A stretch of 64,000 nt of DNA. It comes from Amorphophallus konjac (Eukaryota > Streptophyta > Magnoliopsida > Alismatales > Araceae). Where the stretch lies: positions 234,469,224-234,533,223 of the forward strand of contig CM040118.1 of NCBI GenBank assembly GCA_022559845.1, written 5' to 3'. A program made the position numbers and the translations under genes. The notes under the pieces are model-generated. The model did no database searches. It was not told where the DNA came from and saw only the letters and a program-made list of their open reading frames with translations. Below, in pieces: positions 20,747-31,829 of this stretch (positions are counted from its first letter, which is position 1; each line of letters opens with the position of its first letter).

Positions 20747-22591
20747 ATGGGTCGACCTCCAGTTTATGACGGTTCTAACCTTGATAATTGGCTAGGAGGC
20801 CTATGTGTGTATGTAGATTCCATAGATCCCAAACTATGGAGCCTACTATCTAAAGGCCCACACAAACTGCCTCATGATGAGACCAAGTGGTCTAAAGAGG
20901 ACAGTATAAAGAACCGTGACAATGTTATAATCCTTAACATCTTAAGAGCTGCAATCAATATTGATATGTACCCTTTTGCTCTCAGGTGCGCATATGGAAA
21001 GGAGATATATGACGGAGTCATTTCTGCGCATAATCAACAAGGTGATAGCTGCTTGATGGCCAACCGGGATGATGAAGATGAGATCTCATCTCAGGTAAGC
21101 TCTGAATCAGATGGATACTCCTTTGATGAATTGATAGTGATGTATGAAGATTTGTTCAAAGTATCCAAGAAATTAAAATCTGAAAATAGAAGGTTGAAAA
21201 AGAGATGTGAACAGATTAACTCTAATGTTCTCTGTGAAAACTGTCAAAGATTAAAAACATCTCATGATATGTGCTTAGCTGATCTGAATATGAGTAAGGA
21301 ACAAATCTCTTTATTGGAAAATAAAAATGAAGAATTGAGATTGCTAAATTCTGCCATGTCTGAGAGACTCTTAACGCTTGAAAAAGGGAAGAATTTAGTT
21401 GAAAATGAATGTGAGAAAGTGAGCACATTGATAGAAGAGATTGATAGCTACAAAGCCATTAATGTCTTACTAAATGAAAAGATCACAGATTCTGAAATGC
21501 TCATTTCTTCTCTCAAAAATGAAATCACTGAACTAAACAATTCCCTATTTAAGTCTCTTAAAAATAAAGAAAATCCAAAGGATGTTTCTAAGAAGAAAGT
21601 CTCTGATGGAGGCAGTAATCAGGAAAATAAGAAAACAAAGGAGAAAATAAAAGTTTTGAAAAAGAATGATAACGATCAGCATGCTAAGAAAGCTCAGGTC
21701 AAACATTCTAGTGTCAAAAATGTCAAATGCTTTTACTGTGGAAAGTTTGGCCATGAGATGGCTGATTGTTTTGTGATAAAGAAGGATGAATTGAAGTATG
21801 ATAGAACTCATGCTAGGAAGCCTACTGTGAGTAAACCTTCTTCTGCTCACGCCAAAAGGCATCAATGTTTTTATTGTCATAAAATAGGTCATCTCATGCA
21901 TGATTGCAGACAAATGAAATTAGATGATCTATATGCTGTTAGAATGCATGATAAAATGTTCCATGCTAAAAATCATGCATCTCATAAAGAGAACACTCAA
22001 TGTTCTCATTGTGGCAAATTGGGCCACATGGTTGAAAATTGCTGGCATGCTCAGGGAAATAGATTGAATTCTAAATTTGTAAAATTCCCTGCTTTCTATG
22101 ATTCTGGTAGAAATAATTTAATTGATAAAAAGAAAAACTCTGCATGCTTCATCTGTGGAAAGCCAGGCCACAGAGCTGCAAACTGTTGGCATGCTAAGGG
22201 AAGAACAATTAACTCCAAAATTGCTATAATCCCTGTAAAAAGACATGCACTCTATAAGAATCTTGACAGAATGAATTCTTCATGTTTTAATCGTGGAAAA
22301 CCTGGCCACAAAGCCTCTGAGTGCTGGGTGGCAGAGTTCAGAAAACAAAATGCCCATGCACACAATAGAAATTTTGATGTTCATGCACATGAATATAATG
22401 CCTACAATAAGGTGCATAAAAGGAACTCAAATTCTGTTAGTTATCATGGTAAGTCTGGTCAATTTGGTTATTCCTTGTCCAGCTATAAGTTGATGGGCTA
22501 TGTTGATAATTCTGTTAAGAGATCAGTCAGAACACCTGTTAGGGCTCATACAGGACCCAAGGCAGCTTGGGTTCCTGCAAGATCATATTGA
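20747..22591 (+). CDS. gag: SIRE-like Gag, copy 1
   Basis: Intact 614-codon ORF. Residues 1-100 resemble the copia gag N-terminus (YDGSNLDNWLG; DPKLWSLL) but are shortened. Residues about 120-290 are acidic and then a long coiled coil (ENRRLKKRCEQI; ENKNEELRLL). A lysine-rich linker leads to zinc knuckles at residues 328, 374, 419 and 467, each CX2CX4HX4C, plus a fifth at 513 in which the second Cys is Arg (CFNRGKPGHKASEC). The knuckles should bind element RNA during particle assembly. No pol frame follows before the LTR at 24612, so the copy relies on polymerase supplied elsewhere. Confidence 0.93.
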   Translation: MGRPPVYDGSNLDNWLGGLCVYVDSIDPKLWSLLSKGPHKLPHDETKWSKEDSIKNRDNVIILNILRAAINIDMYPFALRCAYGKEIYDGVISAHNQQGDSCLMANRDDEDEISSQVSSESDGYSFDELIVMYEDLFKVSKKLKSENRRLKKRCEQINSNVLCENCQRLKTSHDMCLADLNMSKEQISLLENKNEELRLLNSAMSERLLTLEKGKNLVENECEKVSTLIEEIDSYKAINVLLNEKITDSEMLISSLKNEITELNNSLFKSLKNKENPKDVSKKKVSDGGSNQENKKTKEKIKVLKKNDNDQHAKKAQVKHSSVKNVKCFYCGKFGHEMADCFVIKKDELKYDRTHARKPTVSKPSSAHAKRHQCFYCHKIGHLMHDCRQMKLDDLYAVRMHDKMFHAKNHASHKENTQCSHCGKLGHMVENCWHAQGNRLNSKFVKFPAFYDSGRNNLIDKKKNSACFICGKPGHRAANCWHAKGRTINSKIAIIPVKRHALYKNLDRMNSSCFNRGKPGHKASECWVAEFRKQNAHAHNRNFDVHAHEYNAYNKVHKRNSNSVSYHGKSGQFGYSLSSYKLMGYVDNSVKRSVRTPVRAHTGPKAAWVPARSY

Positions 22592-24611
22592 TTGATATGT
22601 TGCAGGTGTGCCTTGGTGAGAGAAATAAAAGGGGTATTTTAGCCAAGGCACTCAAATGAAAGCCCCATGATTCAACTCTTCAGGTTAGTTCTGAACTTGT
22701 TTTTTAAATTTCATCATCTGAAAATGCTGATTTGTCAGTTTGATATCTGAAATTGTTGAACTGATCGTTTGATGTCTGATATTCTCTCCATGTCTAGCTG
22801 ATCAGTCTACATTCCAGACTCAGCTATTGAGTTTTACTTTGGATATAGCTGATGCTCTTCTGTTGCCATCTCCTGCCAATTGCTGAACTGAGTTTGAATG
22901 GTCTTTAGTGTATATAGTTGATGCACTATATAGACTTTGTATAATGCTTGTGTCTTGTGTCAATGCATTGCATGCTTGATTACATACTTGGACTGAGCTT
23001 AAATGGGTCAGTTAGTGCACACAGTCAATGCATGTGTCTAGTGTTTGCATACATCATTTGCATGACTGTCAATGAAATTGATCAATGCATATAAGACTGA
23101 TTTGCACTGCATTACATCTTGAAAAATCTGAAAAAGGATAAAAATGCTCATGACTTGGATGCATAAAGCTGAACTGATTGCATAGCATATCTCTTGCATC
23201 ATGATGTCAGGGGGAGCTGAGAGTTCTATTCAATTCATTGAATCCTATTCACTTCTCAGTGTTCTCATTCAAATGATTCATATTCTTTGACATCGGTTGC
23301 TCATTGAACCATATTGCCACTTGCTATCTTTTCCTCATCAGTTTCACTAAACAACAGCTTTGCATCTGGTTTAGTACATTGAATGGTGATTATTGCAATT
23401 GTTCACTTATAAGAATCACTCTTACAAATTGAAAAGAACTAAAGGTTTAACCTTTATAAATTGGAGAGTTAAGTGTCTGCACTTCAGAAATTGAGATAAA
23501 AGAAAAACTTTTATAGCTCTTAATCTTTGTCTCATGGCTAAAATAGAAAAAGTTTTTTTTAATGCCTAAATGTGTTAATCTGGAAATGTCTAGAACAGGT
23601 GAACAAGAGTGTGTAATGTTTTTCAAACAATCACTCTAAAAGAATTAAGGGCAGCAGTAAATAAGATCTTAATGTAAAGAACTGATCATTGTGACAGAGC
23701 AATAGCTGATTGCACTGAGAAACTGTGAACTCCTCCAAAGAAGTAGGAAAATTCACATGTCATGAAGTGCTTTAGACTACCTCTGTTCATAGGGTCAAAT
23801 CTATAGGGGGAGTCCTCACCAAGTAACTGAGGGTACTGGCCTCTAATCAAGGTGTACCCTTAATGTCAAAAGTGAAGACTATTCTTGTGGGTTTTGATCT
23901 GAAATAGGTCTAGTAGTTTATGCCTAGTAACTAGGGGTACCTGCCTCTGATCAAGGTGTACACCTAATGTCAACAGCATAAATGCCACTGATCTATTTAC
24001 TTAGTTCAGGTTCAGAAATTGAAAAATGAAAATCAAACTGCTGTAACCCTTTGAAAATCAAAAGTCTATGAGTGAAAATTATTTTTATTAATACATATTC
24101 AAGTTGCCTTTCTTGAACTTTCATGTTTAGACACAAAATGGTATTATTTCAGACTTATCTATTAATACCATGTGCCCTAGATTCATTGCTATAAATGGAA
24201 TCAATAAACTCTTTTTCAGGGGTCAGGTTCTTTACTCTAAGATTTATCACTGTTAAACCTGAATTTTTGAAAATTGTATGTTGATGATTCTTATACTTTA
24301 ACAGTGGCTTATAATCATGTTTCCTTTCTGAACATATGATTCAGCTGTTATCAAGTGACCCTCCTACCTTCTCTACCTTGTTTATCTGTTCATATTCCTT
24401 CTCAAAGGGGGAGCATTTATTTAGGGGGAGAAATACTTCAGGAGAAGTCATACCTTCAGGGGGAGCTTCTTGCTCTAGCAGTCACTTGCATGCATAATGC
24501 ACTTTGCACTCTTGTTTTTACTGTTTTTCTCTTTTTGATCATGTCAAAGGGGGAGAAAATCTTGTGTGACTCACTGTCACATTGTGTTGCCATCATCAAA
24601 AAGGGGGAGAA
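22592..24611 (+). other. Non-coding 3' interior of the first SIRE unit with repeated purine tracts
   Basis: About 2 kb without a supportable ORF. AGGGGGAG tracts recur near 23214, 23813, 24411, 24432, 24459 and 24547. The last, AAAAAGGGGGAGAA (24598-24611), abuts the LTR and is the functional polypurine tract. Multiple purine tracts are a habit of SIRE elements. Confidence 0.75.
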
Positions 24612-27600
24612 TGTTGTGTCTCTTAGGCACAAGCATGTGCTATGTTACTTTGATGATAGCAATGCTATTTGGTTTTGATGATAGCAACACAGTGAGTGCA
24701 TTTGAGTGCATTTGATATTGTATTTTGATGATAGCAATGTTATTGTGCATTGATGATTGCAATAAACAAAGTACATTTCTATGCATTCTTATTCTTGAGC
24801 ATTCTGCATATTGATAGCAACATGAATGATGATGTTTAGCATTGATGGCATTTGCTCTTTATATATGTGCATTGCATTATGTCAGATATCATGTCTCTGC
24901 ATATATCATGTCTGGGTAGCAAAGTCTATACACTGGATTGTGTATTTGTGCATCATGCAAGTCTATACATTGGACTCTCGTTCAAGCCTATGCATTGCAT
25001 TGGTTAAGTGTGTACAGCGTCAACGCGTGAAGTCTGTACAGCCGGGTCATATGCTCCTAAGTCTATGCATTACTGTTCATGCATCAGTATTCATCAAGTC
25101 TGTACAGCATGTCTCTCACGTTGGAAGTCTATACATTGGTGTGGGTCATCCAAGTCTGTACACTTGCTGCACTGTTCAAGCTCATACACTGGCAGCTCTG
25201 CTTAAGTCTATACATTCGCTGCAGAGATCACTGTCAAGTCTGCACATTGGTCTTCGATTTCAAGTCTATACACTGGCTTATTCTTCAAGTCTGTACAGCC
25301 GTTTGCATTGGATTTCATGTCTAGACGTTGCACTGTAGCATCCATTGTCTTCGTGTTGTGTTTACGTCTTCGTGTTAATTTTGTGTTCAAGTCTTCATGA
25401 TTGTTTTTGTATTTCTATCTTTGAGTCATCTTTTCACTGGGTCTTTAAGTCTGTCTAGGTTCAAGTGTCGTTTCACTTCGCGTCGTTCTCCGTGCTGTCT
25501 GTCACCTCGTGGTGTTTTTCATAATTGTGTCTTCGCGTTATCTTGTGTATCTGGTCTTCGTGTTGTGTTCGTGTCATTCCCTCTATTATGTCTTCGTGTC
25601 ACTTACTGTAGTTCTTCGTATTGTTTCAGTGTCTACGTCGTCGTGTTACCCCGTGTCAATTACTGTTCTTGACTTCGTGTCAAATCACTGTTCTGTCTTC
25701 GTGTTGTTCCTACACTCTGTGTCGATTTCATCTTTTGTCTTTGTCTTGTGTTTTCATAACCTCGTGTTAGTGTTTCTGTGACTTCGTTCATGTTTCGTAA
25801 CCACACTTCGTGTTGGTTACTGTTGTTTCTGTGACTTCGTGTCATGTTTCCACACTTCGTGTCGTTCTCTGTGTAGAGTGTGCTTTTGTCACCACTATAC
25901 TTCGTGTCGTTGTTCTTCACTTCGTGCTGATTACACCGTCTTCGTGTTGGTCTTTCTCATTAGACCTCGTGTCATTCTCGCTTTAACCACACTTCGTGTT
26001 GCTTTACGTAGACCTCGTGTCTTGCTTGTTTGCAACCACTTCGTGTTGGTTTCTGCTGTCAGCCCATGTTGTCCTCGTGTTGTTTTTCACCTCGCGTCGA
26101 TTATTGTTTTCATCTTCTGCGTGTAGTTCTCTTTGTAGTGTTATCTCTGTTACAAGTTGCATATCGTGTTATCATTTATGTCTGTATGGTTTTACTTCGT
26201 GTCGTTTCTCCGTCTCAGGTCTTCGTGTCGTTCGTATGTTGAAACCACACTTCGTGTTGGTTTCTGTTCTGTCTCCATGTATCTTGTGTCGTTCTTCTTT
26301 TTACCTCGTGTTGTTTTATAACCTCACTTCTTGTCGTTCTCTTCGTTGTGTCTGTTCTGTCACAGTGTATCTCGTGTCATTCTTTCCTTACCTCGTGCTG
26401 TAGTCACCTGTGTATCTCGTGTCGTTCTCAGTGCATCTAGTATTGCTACTACATACTTCGTGCAGATCTAGTTATTGTGGCCCTCATTTTTAATGGCTTT
26501 TCATCTCCTTGCAGGTCCGAGGAAGAAATATTTCCACGTGACTGGGCAGCACGTGATCCGAGGCTGGAATGAAGCCTGCTGAGAGACTGCCACGTGGACC
26601 GAATTCTTAGGGCTGGAAATGTGGAGGTCACACGTCGTGGCTGATGCTGCTGCTGCTGCTATATATATGAGACCTTCGTCCACAGATGAAGGTGATCGAG
26701 TTGGCGTGAAGAAACGCTATACAGAGAGCCACGATCCAGATAGAAGAAGAAAAGAGAAAGAAGAAGAGCAGAAGGAGAAGAAGAGAGGTAGAGAGCTCGT
26801 GTGAAGAGAGAAGAAAGAGTGAAGAAGAAGAAGTGCAGCAGAGAGTGAGAGATTAGGAGAGCAGAAGAAAGAGAAAGAGAGAGATAGAAGTGTGAGCCGA
26901 AGAGTATAGAGGAGCAGAGATCGAGAGAGTGAAAGAGAATAAGAAGAAGAGAAGAGAAGAGGAAGAAAAGCTTACCTGAAGATCTGTCTACTGGACCGTG
27001 GATCAAATCCAGGCCAGTCAGCTCCGTTGAGAGCCACATTGTGCATTTCGTGTTTCAGCTTTCTGTTTGCTGAAGTTATTTTCGTTTATTGTTCTTTCCT
27101 TTGTTTCTGGTTTGCTGTGCTTTCCGATACTCTGTAGAGAGGTCGGGGTTCCTCCTGTGGATCAGGAGAAGGGAGATCTGATCTCCGGTTGCAAGTAGCT
27201 GGGTGCTACTTGTTGATTCCCTCCGGTTTGGAGGAAGGGAGACTTGTCTCCGGTTCTGGGCTTGTGGATTCAAGTCCAGGGGTTCCCTCCAGGTCTGGAG
27301 GAAGAGAGAACGTGTGTCTCTGGTTTGCTAGTGACTGGTGTCACTAGTGGTTCCCTCCGGTTGGGAGGAAGAGGGGAGGCTGTTCCCCTGGTCAAGCTGT
27401 TTGGCAGCATTTGTTGCAGACTGAGTCTGCTGTTTCTAGCGTGAGCTAGTGGAAGCCACACTCGGTTTGAGTGTGGGGTGGATGTAGGTCTGGAGGACCG
27501 AACCACCTAAAAATCCTCTGTGCAGTGGTCTGATTTCTCTATATGTTTTGCTTCCGCCAGATGTTTGCATAGGGGCGCTCCAAGTGGTTGATCAGATCTT

Positions 27601-27805
27601 GTTCTGAGTGTTTAATCCGTTGAGTGAGCGAAAGTTTATTTGAGTGGTAGAATGGTGCTACTGCTAATTAGTCTTTCAGATTTGATACATCTGTCTAGTT
27701 AGCATTCTAGATAGTTAGTGAGCATCATAACCTTTTAATTGGGTAAAGGTCTTTAAAGGGTTATATTCATTCACCCCCCCTCTGAATACTGCACCGAACC
27801 TAACA
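24612..27805 (+). repeat. SIRE-like LTR 2 (middle)
   Basis: A 3194 bp LTR, near-identical to the others in its first two thirds. It is clearly divergent from about 26790 to 27770, in the purine-rich leader and the U5 part, with several indels not shared by LTR 1 or LTR 3. Confidence 0.95.
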
Positions 27806-27807
27806 AT

Positions 27808-27819
27808 TGGTATCAGAGC
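27808..27819 (+). other. SIRE-like primer-binding site, second interior
   Basis: TGGTATCAGAGC two bases after LTR 2, matching initiator tRNA-Met. Confidence 0.9.
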
Positions 27820-27961
27820 GGGTCTCTGATCTATCAGATCTAACAATCTGCAGAGGATCCTGCTGATTTGTTTGGTGCTTTTCAGAGTGTGCTTTCAGTG
27901 CTCGATATTTTGTTTTATCGACTTGTGCATTGCTTTGCTCATCTGGTTGCCTCTTACTTAA

Positions 27962-29806
27962 ATGGGTCGACCTCCAGTTTATGACGGTTCTAACCTTGAT
28001 AATTGGCTAGGAGGCCTATGTGTGTATGTAGATTCCATAGATCCCAAACTATGGAGCCTACTATCTAAAGGCCCACACAAACTGCCTCATGATGAGACCA
28101 AGTGGTCTAAAGAGGACAGTATAAAGAACCGTGACAATGTTATAATCCTTAACATCTTAAGAGCTGCAATCAATATTGATATGTACCCTTTTGCTCTCAG
28201 GTGCGCATCTGGAAAGGAGATATATGACGGAGTCATTTCTGCGCATAATCAACAAGGTGATAGCTGCTTGATGGCCAACCGGGATGATGAAGATGAGATC
28301 TCATCTCAGGTAAGCTCTGAATCAGATGGATACTCCTTTGATGAATTGATAGTGATGTATGAAGATTTGTTCAAAGTATCCAAGAAATTAAAATCTGAAA
28401 ATAGAAGGTTGAAAAAGAGATGTGAACAGATTAACTCTAATGTTCTCTGTGAAAACTGTCAAAGATTAAAAACATCTCATGATATGTGCTTAGCTGATCT
28501 GAATATGAGTAAGGAACAAATCTCTTTATTGGAAAATAAAAATGAAGAATTGAGATTGCTAAATTCTGCCATGTCTGAGAGACTCTTAACGCTTGAAAAA
28601 GGGAAGAATTTAGTTGAAAATGAATGTGAGAAAGTGAGCACATTGATAGAAGAGATTGATAGCTACAAAGCCATTAATGTCTTACTTAATGAAAAGATCA
28701 CAGATTCTGAAATGCTCATTTCTTCTCTCAAAAATGAAATCACTGAACTAAACAATTCCCTATTTAAGTCTCTTAAAAATAAAGAAAATCCAAAGGATGT
28801 TTCTAAGAAGAAAGTCTCTGATGGAGGCAGTAATCAGGAAAATAAGAAAACAAAGGAGAAAATAAAAGTTTTGAAAAAGAATGATAACGATCAGCATGCT
28901 AAGAAAGCTCAGGTCAAACATTCTAGTGTCAAAAATGTCAAATGCTTTTACTGTGGAAAGTTTGGCCATGAGATGGCTGATTGTTTTGTGATAAAGAAGG
29001 ATGAATTGAAGTATGATAGAACTCATGCTAGGAAGCCTACTGTGAGTAAACCTTCTTCTGCTCACGCCAAAAGGCATCAATGTTTTTATTGTCATAAAAT
29101 AGGTCATCTCATGCATGATTGCAGACAAATGAAATTAGATGATCTATATGCTGTTAGAATGCATGATAAACTGTTCCATGCTAAAAATCATGCATCTCAT
29201 AAAGAGAACACTCAATGTTCTCATTGTGGCAAATTGGGCCACATGGTTGAAAATTGCTGGCATGCTCAGGGAAATAGATTGAATTCTAAATTTGTAAAAT
29301 TCCCTGCTTTCTATGATTCTGGTAGAAATAATTTAATTGATAAAAAGAAAAACTCTGCATGCTTCATCTGTGGAAAGCCAGGCCACAGAGCTGCAAACTG
29401 TTGGCATGCTAAGGGAAGAACAATTAACTCCAAAATTGCTATAATCCCTGTAAAAAGACATGCACTCTATAAGAATCTTGACAGAATGAATTCTTCATGT
29501 TTTAATCGTGGAAAACCTGGCCACAAAGCCTCTGAGTGCTGGGTGGCAGAGTTCAGAAAACAAAATGCCCATGCACACAATAGAAATTTTGATGTTCATG
29601 CACATGAATATAATGCCTACAATAAGGTGCATAAAAGGAACTCAAATTCTGTTAGTTATCATGGTAAGTCTGGTCAATTTGGTTATTCCTTGTCCAGCTA
29701 TAAGTTGATGGGCTATGTTGATAATTCTGTTAAGAGATCAGTCAGAACACCTGTTAGGGCTCATACAGGACCCAAGGCAGCTTGGGTTCCTGCAAGATCA
29801 TATTGA
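27962..29806 (+). CDS. gag: SIRE-like Gag, copy 2
   Basis: Intact 614-codon ORF that differs from copy 1 at only two residues that I see (CAS for CAY near residue 84; DKLFH for DKMFH near residue 405). Domain order, coiled coil and the five zinc-knuckle positions, including the altered fifth, are the same. Keeping two open copies of a 1.8 kb ORF argues for recent origin or for use of this Gag by the family. Confidence 0.93.
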   Translation: MGRPPVYDGSNLDNWLGGLCVYVDSIDPKLWSLLSKGPHKLPHDETKWSKEDSIKNRDNVIILNILRAAINIDMYPFALRCASGKEIYDGVISAHNQQGDSCLMANRDDEDEISSQVSSESDGYSFDELIVMYEDLFKVSKKLKSENRRLKKRCEQINSNVLCENCQRLKTSHDMCLADLNMSKEQISLLENKNEELRLLNSAMSERLLTLEKGKNLVENECEKVSTLIEEIDSYKAINVLLNEKITDSEMLISSLKNEITELNNSLFKSLKNKENPKDVSKKKVSDGGSNQENKKTKEKIKVLKKNDNDQHAKKAQVKHSSVKNVKCFYCGKFGHEMADCFVIKKDELKYDRTHARKPTVSKPSSAHAKRHQCFYCHKIGHLMHDCRQMKLDDLYAVRMHDKLFHAKNHASHKENTQCSHCGKLGHMVENCWHAQGNRLNSKFVKFPAFYDSGRNNLIDKKKNSACFICGKPGHRAANCWHAKGRTINSKIAIIPVKRHALYKNLDRMNSSCFNRGKPGHKASECWVAEFRKQNAHAHNRNFDVHAHEYNAYNKVHKRNSNSVSYHGKSGQFGYSLSSYKLMGYVDNSVKRSVRTPVRAHTGPKAAWVPARSY

Positions 29807-31829
29807 TTGATATGTTGCAGGTGTGCCTTGGTGAGAGAAATAAAAGGGGTATTTTAGCCAAGGCACTCAAATGAAAGCCCCATGATTCAACTCTTCAGGT
29901 TAGTTCTGAACTTGTTTTTTAAATTTCATCATCTGAAAATGCTGATTTGTCAGTTTGATATCTGAAATTGTTGAACTGATCGTTTGATGTCTGATATTCT
30001 CTCCTTGTCTAGCTGATCAGTCTACATTCCAGACTCAGCTATTGAGTTTTACTTTGGATATAGCTGATGCTCTTCTGTTGCCATCTCCTGCCAATTGCTG
30101 AACTGAGTTTGAATGGTCTTTAGTGTATATAGTTGATGCACTATATAGACTTTGTATAATGCTTGTGTCTTGTGTCAATGCATTGCATGCTTGATTACAT
30201 ACTTGGACTGAGCTTAAATGGGTCAGTTAGTGCACACAGTCAATGCATGTGTCTAGTGTTTGCATACATCATTTGCATGACTGTCAATGAAATTGATCAA
30301 TGCATATAAGACTGATTTGCACTGCATTACATCTTGAAAAATCTGAAAAAGGATAAAAATGCTCATGACTTGGATGCATAAAGCTGAACTGATTGCATAG
30401 CATATCTCTTGCATCATGATGTCAGGGGGAGCTGAGAGTTCTATTCAATTCATTGAATCCTATTCACTTCTCAGTGTTCTCATTCAAATGATTCATATTC
30501 TTTGACATCAGTTGCTCATTGAACCATATTGCCAATTGCTATCCTTTCCCCATCTTTTTCACTGAACAGCAGTTCTGGTTCTGGTTCAGTACATTGAATG
30601 GTGATTATTGCAATTGTTCACTTATAAGAATCACATTTACAAATTGAAAAGAACTAAAGGTTTAACCTTTATAAATTGGAGAGTTAAGTGTCTGCACTTC
30701 AGAATTTGAGATAAATGAAAACTTTTATAGCTCTTAATCTTTGTCTCATAGCTAAAATAGAAAAAGTTTTTTTTAATGCCTAAATGTGTTGAACTGGATA
30801 TGTCTAGAACAGGCTAATAAGAGTGTGTACTGATTTTTAAACAATCACTCTAAAAGAATTAAGGGCAGCAGTAAATAAGATCATTAATGTTATGAACTGA
30901 ACATAGTGACAGAGCAATGGCTGATTGCACTGAGAAATTGTGAACTCCTCAAAAGAAGCAGGAGACTTCACATGTCATGAGGTGATTCAGAATATCTCTG
31001 TTCATAGGGTCAAATCCATAGGGGGAGTCCTCACCAAGTAACTGAGGGTACTGGCCTCTGATCAAGGTGTACCCTTAATGTCAAAAGTGAAGACTATTCT
31101 TTGTGGGTTTTGATCTGAAATAGGTCTAGTAGTTTATGCCTAGTAACTAGGGGTACCTGCCTCTGATCAAGGTGTACACCTAATGTCAACAGCATAAATG
31201 CCACTGATCTATTTACTTAGTTCAGGTTCAGAAATTGAAAAATGAAAATCAAACTGCTGTAACCCTTTGAAAATCAAAAGTCTATGAGTGAAAATTATTT
31301 TTATTAATACATATTCAAGTTGCCTTTCTTGAACTTTCATGTTTAGACACAAAATGGTATTATTTCAGACTTATCTATTAATACCATGTGCCCTAGATTC
31401 ATTGCTATAAATGGAATCAATAAACTCTTTTTCAGGGGTCAGGTTCTTTACTCTAAGATTTATCACTGTTAAACCTGAATTTTTGAAAATTGTATGTTGC
31501 TGATTCTTATACTTTAACAGTGGCTTATAATCATGTTTCCTTTCTGAACATATGATTCAGCTGTTATCAAGTGACCCTCCTACCTTCTCTACCTTGTTTA
31601 TCTGTTCATATTCCTTCTCAAAGGGGGAGCATTTATTTAGGGGGAGAAATACTTCAGGAGAAGTCATACCTTCAGGGGGAGCTTCTTGCTCTAGCAGTCA
31701 CTTGCATGCATAATGCACTTTGCACTCTTGTTTTTACTGTTTTTCTCTTTTTGATCATGTCAAAGGGGGAGAAAATCTTGTGTGAGACTCACTGTCACAT
31801 TGTGTTGCCATCATCAAAAAGGGGGAGAA
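29807..31829 (+). other. Non-coding 3' interior of the second SIRE unit
   Basis: Colinear with 22592-24611, but with a diverged patch near 30500-30990. The polypurine tract ends at 31829. No pol domains are present. Confidence 0.75.
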
